Shown here one piece after another: positions 22,767 through 29,395 of a stretch of 52,313 bases of DNA. Position numbers and translations under genes: made by a program. The notes below the pieces were generated by a model. That model worked only from the letters and a program-made list of their open reading frames with translations. It searched no databases and was not told the origin of the DNA. Within the stretch, counting starts at the first letter, position 1. Each line of letters begins with the position of its first letter. The stretch is from a virus: positions 1-52,313 of IMG/VR virus record IMGVR_UViG_3300037090_000125; one strand, given 5' to 3'.

Positions 22767-23476
22767 TATCTGAGCTTTTTCCTCTTCGCCGCCGTGCGTG
22801 CCTGGCTGTGCAATTCCATGTAGGTGCCCGATGAAGTTCCGCCCCGTTCCAGCATTTCGCACATCTGTTCATCGTCCGATACAATATCGGGATTTGCCAC
22901 TGTGCATTTCCATCCGTCCCAGAGCTGCCGGCCTACCACCAGGCAGCAATCTCGGTCCTTGGGGATATCGAACAACCTTGCATGGCTACCATGGCGGCAG
23001 TGTACGAAGTCGGCGCAGCGTCCCGACCACGTGCCGTCTTTGCGGCGTCGTGTCCTGCTCTTAACCAGCACGCAACCATTGATTCGGATCTCTTGGGGGA
23101 GCACTGGCGACTCCGGAAGTTCCGGTGCCACCCAATCTACAGGCCGCGCCTTCTTCCCCACGGGTGACGGCCGGCATTTCCCGCAAAGCGGCTGAAAATG
23201 GTATTTGTCTTCGCAGTGGTATTTGTCTACGCTCCGGACATCTCCACACCCAGGACATTTAAAATCCACCCGGTACACTCGTTTCGGTCTCATCGGCCGT
23301 GAGCACCTTTCGCAGAAAGGTGTCCCGTTGGGCTTCCGGATATGCTTCCCACACCGGCACACCGGCAGAGAATCCTGGTACTGCCTGACGGCCTTCTTCT
23401 GCGCGGCCCCGTGGCACGTTGGACAGTATTTGATTTTGTCTGACAGAAACCTCCCGCACCCCTCACACTTTGGCAT
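22766..23476 (-). CDS. Multi-zinc-ribbon protein, 236 aa
   Basis: At least four Cys-pair sites are visible: CEGCGRF with YCPTCHG, CRCGKHI with CERCSRP, KCPGCGDV, and LCGKCRPS. A basic linker (KSRTRRRKDGTWSGRC) and a less cysteine-rich C-terminal domain follow. The N-terminal part looks like tandem ribbons for nucleic acid or protein binding. The upstream gene at 23463 is also a ribbon protein. Role unknown. Confidence 0.7.
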   Translation of the reverse strand: MPKCEGCGRFLSDKIKYCPTCHGAAQKKAVRQYQDSLPVCRCGKHIRKPNGTPFCERCSRPMRPKRVYRVDFKCPGCGDVRSVDKYHCEDKYHFQPLCGKCRPSPVGKKARPVDWVAPELPESPVLPQEIRINGCVLVKSRTRRRKDGTWSGRCADFVHCRHGSHARLFDIPKDRDCCLVVGRQLWDGWKCTVANPDIVSDDEQMCEMLERGGTSSGTYMELHSQARTAAKRKKLR

Positions 23477-23663
23477 CTCCTCCCCTTCTCCTATACGTGT
23501 TCCCCGTCATCCGTTCGCTCAGCAAAATCTTCCGGCACTCGGGGCAATTCAGGGCCTTGATGTACGGCTTGAAGTTCCGGCCACACGTATTGCACACTGC
23601 CTGGTGCCTATTACGGCCATTGGGGGGAACACGCGCCCTCCCATATCGAGTGCTATATGGCAT
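23463..23663 (-). CDS. Small zinc-ribbon protein, 66 aa
   Basis: CNTCGRNFKPY and NCPECRKIL form one C2C2 ribbon after a basic N terminus. It overlaps the radical SAM gene upstream and the multi-ribbon gene downstream, so the three are probably made together. Confidence 0.65.
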   Translation of the reverse strand: MPYSTRYGRARVPPNGRNRHQAVCNTCGRNFKPYIKALNCPECRKILLSERMTGNTYRRRGGDAKV

Positions 23664-24504
23664 GGGTTATCTCCTTCCGGCTTTCCGCTGTACCCCGATG
23701 TTGATAGAACCAGCCCATCAAATCAGTCCTAGCCTTCTTGCTCCATCCCAATGCCACTTGGTCCGTGGTGATCGTGTTCCACTTCAGGCAGTCAAGGCCG
23801 TGAAACCACATCGGGTAAGCCTTGATTTTGTGGTCCTCGATGAACCCGCATCTTCTCCATGCTTCTTCCGGTCCCGAATCAAACCCGATAAGCGCATAAC
23901 TCGATATCCAGGACTTCGGACACTCGGCACGCACTAGCGCGTCAAACGCATCGTCCCATTCACCAGCATCCCGTTCGTGGTCCAGGGCCAGTCTGATATG
24001 AGGTCGGTTCAACCGTGCAAACCTCTCGGCGTGATATGGCGTAAGCAATCGGGCATCAAGCCCTTGATTGAAATCAACGCCCCGATGGTGCTCCAGCCGA
24101 TCCATGACTTTATCGAAGTGTGCCTCAGAAGACGCCAGGAGGTTGTTGTCGCAGACTATCGGCAGGTCCGGCCAGTCGGGTAGCTCTTGGAACTTTCCCT
24201 CGATTTTGCCCGTTCCTATCCCGCAGAACTGGCATTTACGGATACAGCCCGTGGTGGTTCGGGTAGCGAAGGGGTTAACCCTCTGCAAAACTCCAGGACA
24301 GTCTTCGCCGATAATGACGTTGGGGACACCGGCTAGGTATTCAGGCATGAGCTTAACGGCGGGACCGCCCACCATTGCAACATCCCAGGAAGGAGCACCG
24401 GCCTCAAGGTATCGTCGGACCTGGGGTAAATTCCAGGTAAATGGGATTGATACCATCAGGACCCGTCTTCCCTCGTGCCAAAAAAATGGACGTTTAGGCC
24501 ACAT
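23653..24504 (-). CDS. Radical SAM protein
   Basis: The 283-residue protein has CIRKCQFC at residues 87 to 94, the CxxxCxxC motif that binds the 4Fe-4S cluster and SAM. An N-terminal alpha/beta part precedes it (VLMVSIPFTW, DVAMVGGPAV, PNVIIGEDCP), like the B12-binding-type domain of larger family members but short. After the cluster, a TIM-barrel-like order follows: LPIVCDNNLLA, VDFNQGLDARLL, LALDHERDAGEWDD. The substrate is unknown. An AGGAGGGGGAT box precedes the ATG, which lies in a broken cytosine methyltransferase gene. A DNA-modification role is possible. Confidence 0.8.
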   Translation of the reverse strand: MWPKRPFFWHEGRRVLMVSIPFTWNLPQVRRYLEAGAPSWDVAMVGGPAVKLMPEYLAGVPNVIIGEDCPGVLQRVNPFATRTTTGCIRKCQFCGIGTGKIEGKFQELPDWPDLPIVCDNNLLASSEAHFDKVMDRLEHHRGVDFNQGLDARLLTPYHAERFARLNRPHIRLALDHERDAGEWDDAFDALVRAECPKSWISSYALIGFDSGPEEAWRRCGFIEDHKIKAYPMWFHGLDCLKWNTITTDQVALGWSKKARTDLMGWFYQHRGTAESRKEITHAI

Positions 24505-24658
24505 CGGTTATATCCCCCTCCTGCTTTCCGCGATCTGCCCGGCTCGGATTGCGGCCATGAGGCGTTTCCACGCCTACCACCTCGAAGCCCGCCCTTGAGT
24601 AGCCCATAGCAGCCCCGCCGGCGCCACAAAACAAATCGAGCAATCGCGGTTTACCCAT
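24494..24658 (-). pseudogene. N-terminal fragment of a C5-cytosine DNA methyltransferase
   Basis: The first 30 residues contain LLDLFCGAGGAAMGYSRAGF and then EVVGVE, the motif I/II region of C5 methyltransferases. After that the reading becomes unrelated (PHGRNPSRADRGK) and stops at residue 54. The normal enzyme is several hundred residues, so the rest is lost. The last bases overlap the radical SAM start. A short expressed product is possible, but it cannot methylate DNA. Confidence 0.75.
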
Positions 24659-24774
24659 CAATCGCCCCCGTAAAAATCGCCCTGCTTCGGGGCCGGGGTC
24701 GATGCCGCACTCAAAAGGCCAGAAAGGGCCATGCCCGCAAGGATTCCAAGGATCAAACCAACTAGAAAGCCCAT
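24658..24774 (-). CDS. 38-residue single-TM protein
   Basis: A very good AGGAGG box precedes MGFLVGLILG. Residues 2 to 22 are hydrophobic and Gly-rich; a short polar tail follows. TGATG couples it to the methyltransferase fragment. Function unknown. Confidence 0.6.
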   Translation of the reverse strand: MGFLVGLILGILAGMALSGLLSAASTPAPKQGDFYGGD

Positions 24775-24785
24775 GTGCTTACCTC

Positions 24786-24875
24786 CTATTTTGCCAAGAA
24801 CATATTCAGTTGAGCCGTTTCCCTTCGAAGCCGTTCCTCTGCGATCCGGCAGTATTCCGGTGAGATTTCAATGCC
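24786..24875 (-). pseudogene. C-terminal fragment of an N6A/N4C DNA methyltransferase
   Basis: The frame reads GIEISPEYCRIAEERL and RRETAQLNMFLAK, then stops. This is the typical end of beta-class DNA methyltransferases, following the DPFxGSGTT motif that is missing here. Transposon 24877..26119 ends exactly next to it. If the transposon is removed the join reads RFIGIEISPEYC, but the frame upstream has a stop within a few codons, so most of the gene was already gone or was deleted with the insertion. Confidence 0.7.
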
Positions 24876-24881
24876 TGTCAA

Positions 24882-26015
24882 TTACCCCTGACTGAAGTCA
24901 GAGGCTTGCAGTTCCAAGAACGGGAGTAGTTGAGAATCAGCGTGGACTGCGATGGGCAAATTGACAGGGTTGCCCTTAAAACTAAGATTGATTGCGGCGT
25001 TTAAGTCCGCATGGGTTGTAAACCCGCATTTCGTACAGGAGAATAGGGCTTGAGACTTTCTATTTTTCTTAGATACAAAACCACACACGGAACAGGTTCG
25101 ACTCGTATTGCGGGGATTGACCGCAATTACAGGCACACCCTCCCGTTTGGCTTTGTATTCGATATATCCTCTGAGCTGCCCGAAGCTCCACCTCCCGAAC
25201 CGTTCTCTTTGCGCCTTGGAAACCGTTGTCCTGCCGTTGAAGCCTTTCAGGTCTTCAATTACGATTGCCCGGCAGGTGTCTTTAGCCAAAAAAACGATTT
25301 TCTTGCTGATTACGTGGTTCGTGTTCTTCTTGAATCTTGCCTCTTTACCGGAAAACTTTTTAAGGTGGCGTTTCGCAGACTTTCCGCCACGGCTTTGAAG
25401 TGCTCTTTTAAGTTCGGTTGCTTTCTCTCGGACTTTGTCCGTCGCTTCACCGGAGAAAGTATCTCCATCCGAAGTGGTGGCAAGACTAACGATTCCGAGG
25501 TCGACCCCCAGGAAACCTTTTGGTTCAAACTCAGGCAGTTCCGGAATTTCGCAGACCTGAAGCAGATAGAAAATTCCTTTGGAAAGCACAAGGTCGGCTT
25601 CACCTCTCCTGTGTTCGAGAAGTTCAAGTTGTTTTTTCCCTGCGAGAAAAGGAACTCGAAGCCTGCCCACAAGAGTCCAGATATTGACAGACTGATCTTT
25701 CATCTTCCAAGAAAGGATTCGGCTGTCGAAAGCGATGGAGCCGGTGTCTTTGAAAACTCGTTTCGTTTTCTTGTCTTTCTTGTACGAATCGGAAACCTTG
25801 GAAATGCACCGGATTGTCACTTGAGCGCCAAGGCCAAACTGTTCTTTCAGTTCAAAATATTTTGCCTTGTGAAGATCGTATTGTCGAAAGGTTTGCGATT
25901 CCCAAGCCCAAGAAGACAACGCATTGGCACATTCGTTCGAACGCAGAATCGTATCCATCAGGGCTTTGTGTTGCTCTGGCGTAGTCTGAAGTTTCACTTG
26001 GGCAATCAGTTTCAA
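24882..26015 (-). CDS. tnpB: TnpB RNA-guided nuclease (element 1)
   Basis: This 377-residue RuvC-type nuclease is an ancestor-like relative of Cas12. It has GVDLGIVSLA (first RuvC Asp), IVIEDLKGF (Glu), a zinc ribbon CSVCGF ... CTKCGF and THADLNAAINL (last Asp), so the catalytic set is complete. The start is taken as TTG 6 bases after GAAGGAT, reading MKLIAQVKLQ, the usual TnpB start; the longest frame begins inside the promoter -35 box and is ruled out. The stop lies in the right-end hairpin. TnpB cuts the empty donor site and so helps keep its element. Confidence 0.9.
   Translation of the reverse strand: MKLIAQVKLQTTPEQHKALMDTILRSNECANALSSWAWESQTFRQYDLHKAKYFELKEQFGLGAQVTIRCISKVSDSYKKDKKTKRVFKDTGSIAFDSRILSWKMKDQSVNIWTLVGRLRVPFLAGKKQLELLEHRRGEADLVLSKGIFYLLQVCEIPELPEFEPKGFLGVDLGIVSLATTSDGDTFSGEATDKVREKATELKRALQSRGGKSAKRHLKKFSGKEARFKKNTNHVISKKIVFLAKDTCRAIVIEDLKGFNGRTTVSKAQRERFGRWSFGQLRGYIEYKAKREGVPVIAVNPRNTSRTCSVCGFVSKKNRKSQALFSCTKCGFTTHADLNAAINLSFKGNPVNLPIAVHADSQLLPFLELQASDFSQG
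24885..24904 (-). repeat. Right-end hairpin of element 1
   Basis: On the minus strand it reads CCTCTGACT-TC-AGTCAGGGG: a six-base perfect stem extended by two more pairs. It differs by one loop base from the right end of element 2. The last codons and stop of tnpB lie inside it. Confidence 0.8.
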
Positions 26016-26040
26016 GGCATATCCTTCTTTTGTTTGAAGG

Positions 26041-26069
26041 ATTATAGATTTAAAACAGCGGCGTGTCAA
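26041..26069 (-). promoter_or_regulatory. Consensus sigma70 promoter of tnpB, element 1
   Basis: TTGACA (26069..26064), a 17-base spacer and TATAAT (26046..26041) on the minus strand match the consensus perfectly. The tnpB TTG start follows about 25 bases later. Confidence 0.8.
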
Positions 26070-26081
26070 GCCGCAATTCCT

Positions 26082-26101
26082 CCCCTGATTGAAATCAGGG
26101 G
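26082..26101 (-). repeat. Left-end hairpin of element 1
   Basis: A perfect nine-base stem, CCCCTGATT and AATCAGGGG with a two-base loop. IS200/IS605 transposases recognise such subterminal hairpins. Confidence 0.8.
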
Positions 26102-26117
26102 TTTCCTTGCGGAGGTT

Positions 26118-26306
26118 TTATGAATCGTTGGAAGCTTTTTTAAGAACAGCTTGCCGCTCTTTTATCTTCAGCCTTATGAGTTCCTTCATCGGCTCAGGAA
26201 TCTTCCCGGCCTTATAATTCCAGTAAGACCGGATATCGACGCCAAGCTCATCGGCTGTTTTTTTGGGTGAGCCACAAAGCTCGGTAAGTTTTTCAAGTTC
26301 GTTCAT
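26118..26306 (-). CDS. Small HTH repressor (Cro/CI-like)
   Basis: The 62-residue protein starts MNELEKLTELCG and has a helix-turn-helix SPKKTADELGVDIRSYWNYK and a basic C-terminal helix. The internal ATG is chosen because TGGAGG lies 7 bases before it; the first ATG of the frame is part of that box. It is read from a promoter that holds one of three matching operators, so autoregulation is likely. The last base of its stop region is the target junction of element 1; without the element the stop becomes TAG and the protein is unchanged. Confidence 0.75.
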   Translation of the reverse strand: MNELEKLTELCGSPKKTADELGVDIRSYWNYKAGKIPEPMKELIRLKIKERQAVLKKASNDS

Positions 26307-26326
26307 TTGCGCCTCCATTCCAGACT

Positions 26327-26355
26327 ATTATGGTGAAAAAATTTCACCAAGTAAA
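26327..26355 (-). promoter_or_regulatory. Leftward promoter of the repressor operon
   Basis: On the minus strand TTTACT (26355..26350), 17 bases and CATAAT (26332..26327). The spacer is almost entirely operator 1. Bound repressor would block polymerase. Confidence 0.75.
26332..26348. promoter_or_regulatory. Operator 1 (GGTGAA-N5-TTCACC)
   Basis: A 17-base palindrome with six-base perfect arms and an A/T centre. It fills the spacer of the leftward promoter. Confidence 0.8.
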
Positions 26356-26441
26356 GGGGAATATTGTTGGCTGGAAGCAAAACCGCCAGAAACGTAATCC
26401 CGATGTTCCCGACCCCATAGCCAAAAATTTTTATTTAACGT

Positions 26442-26458
26442 GGTGAAAAAAATTCACC
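26442..26458. promoter_or_regulatory. Operator 2 (GGTGAA-N5-TTCACC)
   Basis: Same 17-base palindrome, perfect arms. It lies between the two promoters, 16 bases before operator 3, so it could support cooperative binding. Confidence 0.75.
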
Positions 26459-26467
26459 GATTAGGGC

Positions 26468-26496
26468 TTGTAATGGTGAAAAATATTCACTATAGT
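26468..26496 (+). promoter_or_regulatory. Rightward early promoter
   Basis: TTGTAA (26468..26473), 17 bases and TATAGT (26491..26496). The spacer is operator 3. It drives the plus-strand early module starting at 26651. Confidence 0.75.
26475..26491. promoter_or_regulatory. Operator 3 (one arm base differs)
   Basis: GGTGAA and TTCACT with an A/T centre; the last arm base differs from the other two sites. It occupies the spacer of the rightward promoter, a mirror of operator 1. Confidence 0.75.
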
Positions 26497-26650
26497 ATCT
26501 CCAACATCGACACCGACTTCGACCCGCTGCGCGACTCCGCCTAATGGATCAAGCGGCAAAAAAGGGAAGCAGAAGGTGACTAACCGAAAACCTTAACCCC
26601 AACGGTTTCAAACCCGAAGGGACCGCAAGACAAGGACGACGGAGGGGACC
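26497..26650 (+). other. Early leader region without a clear gene
   Basis: About 150 bases lie between the rightward promoter and the first solid ORF. Short frames occur (one ending RDSA, another MDQAAKKGSRR), linked TAATG, but they are too short to call. No strong terminator was seen. Confidence 0.4.
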
Positions 26651-26953
26651 ATGTACGAACAGGGTTGTACGGCACAACAGATGAACGCCATACCGGGTGG
26701 ATTGGCCACTGGACCGAGAAAAGAACTAACCTTTGAGCGTCTTATCTCCCGGCTTGATGAGGTTTTGGAAGTGGCGCGAGGCGTAGCGGGTCAGGTTGAG
26801 CACACTACCGACCAACTCGCAGGGGGAAGGCCGGAGGATGCAACAAAGCCAGCGGCACCCGGCACCGCGTCGCTCTACGATCAGGCACACATCAGGGTGG
26901 ATTCTATCGAGCGATACCTGCGCGCAATCTTGCAGGCCGTTGAACGGCTTTAG
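26651..26953 (+). CDS. Hypothetical protein, 100 aa, first early gene
   Basis: GGAGGGGACC precedes the ATG. The protein has an amphipathic helix (RLISRLDEVLEVARGV), a disordered Pro/Ala/Gly middle and a C-terminal helix (IERYLRAILQAVERL). It could oligomerise. No family recognised. Confidence 0.7.
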   Translation: MYEQGCTAQQMNAIPGGLATGPRKELTFERLISRLDEVLEVARGVAGQVEHTTDQLAGGRPEDATKPAAPGTASLYDQAHIRVDSIERYLRAILQAVERL

Positions 26954-26963
26954 GAGGGGGACC

Positions 26964-27344
26964 ATGTATCCAAGAACAAATTACGAAATGAGCGAGCAGG
27001 ATTTGGCGGAGTTGTTGGAGGCCTGCAAACCGACGCCGGTGATGTTCCTGTCTGGCGGTCAGAGAATGGGTGGCAGCCCCCAAGAGAACGCTAACGATGC
27101 GTGGTCGAGCTTGGGGACGAAGATGGGATTCGACCACATGACGGTCCGGCCAATAGACGGCAAGAGCCAGCGGTTTTTTACCGCTGTGCCTGCGGAGACC
27201 GGCGAACAGCGAGCAGATAGGGTGAAGATCGAGGCGCGGCGAGACCGAGAGCAAGAAATCATAATGCTTAACGCCGAGATTGCGCATAAGCAAAAAAGGT
27301 TGGCCGAACTCGAAGAGATGGACGACACTGGAGGAAAACCATGA
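26964..27344 (+). CDS. Hypothetical protein, 126 aa, C-terminal coiled coil
   Basis: AGGAGGGGGACC precedes MYPRTNYEMS. This start is chosen because the ORF open upstream overlaps the first gene. The middle has GGSPQENANDAW, and the last 50 residues form a charged heptad helix (QEIIMLNAEIAHKQKRLAEL). Function unknown. Confidence 0.7.
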   Translation: MYPRTNYEMSEQDLAELLEACKPTPVMFLSGGQRMGGSPQENANDAWSSLGTKMGFDHMTVRPIDGKSQRFFTAVPAETGEQRADRVKIEARRDREQEIIMLNAEIAHKQKRLAELEEMDDTGGKP

Positions 27345-27538
27345 AAGCGCACCATACAGCAATGCCATGCGAGTGTCCGGAATCGGCGCTCATCATCCGG
27401 TCCTACGCTGGCCGGGTGTTAGACCAAATGCGAGAAGGCTATCTGGAGACATCCTGCACGTTTTGCGGGAGATATCACCGCTACGACCTGGGGGACTGTT
27501 TTGTCCTTGGAAGCAGGCGCGAAATACAGCCGAGTTAG
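27341..27538 (+). CDS. Small Cys-rich protein, 65 aa
   Basis: PCECPESA near residue 9 and SCTFCGRYHRYD near residue 39 could form one zinc site. It overlaps the previous gene by ATGA. Function unknown. Confidence 0.65.
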   Translation: MKAHHTAMPCECPESALIIRSYAGRVLDQMREGYLETSCTFCGRYHRYDLGDCFVLGSRREIQPS

Positions 27539-27547
27539 GAGTCACCG

Positions 27548-27730
27548 ATGCCTGACACCGATTTCACCGAACTTGAACGCGAGGACGCCCGCAAGGCCGC
27601 CGCCGCAGACCGGATAGTGGCTGACATGCCTTGTAGTTACGCAGGCGAGGTGACGCGCTTGCTGTACCGACATTTCTGGGACAACCTGGACCGGCCTACG
27701 GGTTACGTGGAGGATACCGATGAATCTTGA
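27548..27730 (+). CDS. Hypothetical acidic protein, 60 aa
   Basis: It is helical and acidic (FTELEREDARKAAAADRIV) with a Cys in PCSYAG. TAGGAG precedes the start. It overlaps the next gene by 11 bases. Confidence 0.6.
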   Translation: MPDTDFTELEREDARKAAAADRIVADMPCSYAGEVTRLLYRHFWDNLDRPTGYVEDTDES

Positions 27731-27986
27731 GTGTCCGTATTGTGAAGCCGATTGCGGCCAACCCGACGAGGTTTATCCCGGCATGGCCGACGAAGAGGAA
27801 GAATGCCCGAAGTGCGGCAAGAGCTTCCTGTACGACTGCGAATATGAGCCACTTTATTATGCGCGGAAGACACCATGCCTGAACGGGGAACCTCATGATT
27901 ATCGGCCGATTCCATACTCTGATCCGCCATGGCGGAGATGCGAGGCGTGCCGAATATTGGAGCCGAAAGTGGAGGTGGAGGAATGA
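27720..27986 (+). CDS. Zinc-ribbon phage protein, 88 aa
   Basis: ECPYCEADCGQPDE, EECPKCGKSF, a PCLNGEPHDYRPI segment and RRCEACRI follow in the order of a small protein found in many phage early regions (CPYC...PDE...ECP.CGK.F ... CLNGEPH). The CxxC pairs must bind zinc. The role is not known. Confidence 0.75.
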   Translation: MNLECPYCEADCGQPDEVYPGMADEEEECPKCGKSFLYDCEYEPLYYARKTPCLNGEPHDYRPIPYSDPPWRRCEACRILEPKVEVEE

Positions 27987-28183
27987 AGTGCCCGTTCTGT
28001 TTTCAAGACGATAACGCAGTCCATTCCCTAGACGTTGTGGGCGCTCTCACCCGCCCCCACTATCATGTATTCTGTTATGTGTGCGCCTGCTATGGACCCA
28101 CGGCACCCACCAAGGAACGAGCCGTGAAGCTGTGGGAAGACCGTCCCAAATGCGAGGCCATACTGGCGGACCCCAATGCCTGA
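27983..28183 (+). CDS. Lar-like restriction alleviation protein
   Basis: The start MKCPFCFQ is chosen for the ATGA overlap and the GGAGGTGGAGG box before it. The 66-residue protein has CPFC, FCYVCACYGPTAPT and KERAVKLWEDR. This pattern (CPFC ... C..CG..GP ... A..LW..R) is that of the Lar family, some members of which reduce host restriction. Function by family only. Confidence 0.65.
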   Translation: MKCPFCFQDDNAVHSLDVVGALTRPHYHVFCYVCACYGPTAPTKERAVKLWEDRPKCEAILADPNA

Positions 28184-28195
28184 CGAGGGAAGAAC

Positions 28196-28438
28196 ATGTG
28201 TTACGGAATGGGATGTAAATGGGAGAATCAATCCATCGGCGAGGGGGGTGGCGAATGTCGCAAGCCCTCATTTGTGAAATGCCCGATGGCAGAGGAAGAG
28301 GCAGCAAACACCATCGATGACGAGGATTACTATTGTTCCGTCCGTGGCATAGACGGTGATGCTTGCCCCCGTCCCGCCTCTGAACGGAGTCCGTTGCGGT
28401 GTAGTAGGTGTGAAAACGAGCGGGCTACCAATGTCTGA
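28196..28438 (+). CDS. Small Cys-rich phage protein, 80 aa
   Basis: CYGMGCKWEN, GECRKPSFVKCPMAEEE, DYYCSVRG and CSRCEN provide eight or more cysteines. The first half (C..G.C.WE...G.C..P....CP) is a known phage early-region motif. Function unknown. Confidence 0.65.
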   Translation: MCYGMGCKWENQSIGEGGGECRKPSFVKCPMAEEEAANTIDDEDYYCSVRGIDGDACPRPASERSPLRCSRCENERATNV

Positions 28439-28477
28439 CGAGATTGACCTGCGGGAGCGCCTGGCGAAGGAGAAACA

Positions 28478-29395
28478 ATGCTGACCGACGAACAGAAAGA
28501 GAGACGCAAACATTCTATTGGCGGCAGTGATAGCCCAGTGATTTGCGGCATTTCTCCATTTATGACTCCGCGCGACCTGTGGCTTGAGAAAAAGGGGCTT
28601 TTACCTGAACGTCCAGAGACTCCGGCCATGAAGCGCGGGACCCGAATGGAAAGCGTTGCCGCTGAGATGTTCATGGAAAAGACTGGTATCGAGCTTGTAA
28701 CTGTTGATCAGCAACTCATTCACCCCGACCTCCCCTGGTGGTCCGGACATGTTGACAGGACGACTACGGACGGTGAAACCGTCGCGGAGATTAAAGTCCC
28801 GGGCTGGCGACAATTCAGCAAGATCCGGCGCGAGGGGATGAGCGATTACATCCAGGTCCAAAATCAGCACTACATGCTCTACCCGAAGTTCAAGCGCGGC
28901 ATCTACATCATCATGAGTCTTGAGGAATGGGACGTTTTGTGGTTCGAGCAAGAACCCGATGCCGAGTTGCAGGGCGCAATAGTTGAGGCCGATTCTCTTT
29001 TCTGGGAAATGTTGCAGCGGGACGTTGAGCCGCCAGAAGTATCCAGCCCCGTTATCGACCTTCCGCCCATCGGCAACTCCGAGATACTAAGAATATCTTC
29101 GCCCGAGTGGTACAAGGCCATTTCTGAGCTTCAGGAAGCCCAAGAGATACTGGAAGAGGCCGAAGCACTGAAAGAGGCCGCAAAGGCCGAAATTTTGCGC
29201 CAGATGGCGAATCATGAGGTGGCCGAGTCGGAAGGATTCCGGGCATACAATAAACTCCAAAACGGACGAACATCGATAGATACGAAACGCCTCAAAAAAG
29301 AAATGCCCGACATTTACAGCAAGTACGCCAAAACCGGAGTCCCATTCAAGAGCTTCAGAACATTTTTCCTGAAAGGATCGCATAATGACGGATGA
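28478..29395 (+). CDS. YqaJ-type viral recombinase / exonuclease
   Basis: The 305-residue protein has IGGSDSPVICGISPF and PRDLWLEKKGLLPE at the start, then GHVDRTT, VAEIKVPG and YIQVQNQHYML. These are the PD-(D/E)xK active-site motifs of lambda-exonuclease-like YqaJ enzymes, which chew 5' ends at double-strand breaks to expose single strands for annealing. A helical C-terminal region follows. Its partner RecT-like gene overlaps by 11 bases. AAGGAG precedes the ATG. Confidence 0.85.
   Translation: MLTDEQKERRKHSIGGSDSPVICGISPFMTPRDLWLEKKGLLPERPETPAMKRGTRMESVAAEMFMEKTGIELVTVDQQLIHPDLPWWSGHVDRTTTDGETVAEIKVPGWRQFSKIRREGMSDYIQVQNQHYMLYPKFKRGIYIIMSLEEWDVLWFEQEPDAELQGAIVEADSLFWEMLQRDVEPPEVSSPVIDLPPIGNSEILRISSPEWYKAISELQEAQEILEEAEALKEAAKAEILRQMANHEVAESEGFRAYNKLQNGRTSIDTKRLKKEMPDIYSKYAKTGVPFKSFRTFFLKGSHNDG

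Larger units (their letters stand above)
24877..26119 (-). mobile_element. IS200/IS605-type element with tnpB only (element 1)
   Basis: The element is 1,243 bases and has no tnpA (IS1341-like). On the minus strand it begins after TTCAT (26124..26120), carries a left-end hairpin (26082..26101), then tnpB, and ends at TTGAC after a right-end hairpin (24885..24904). There is no target duplication, as expected for this class. The right end would also be the 3' part of the omega RNA, whose guide would be the adjoining host sequence. Ends match the second element at 31500. Mobility would need a TnpA in trans. Confidence 0.8.

Noticed and set aside
25050-26123. Plus-strand ORF of 357 codons opposite TnpB element 1
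   Set aside because: TnpB has all family motifs; the opposite frame has none.
28431-28484. 17-codon frame MSDEIDLRERLAKEKQC before the exonuclease
   Set aside because: It contains the exonuclease ribosome site and lacks a ribosome site of its own; too short to call.
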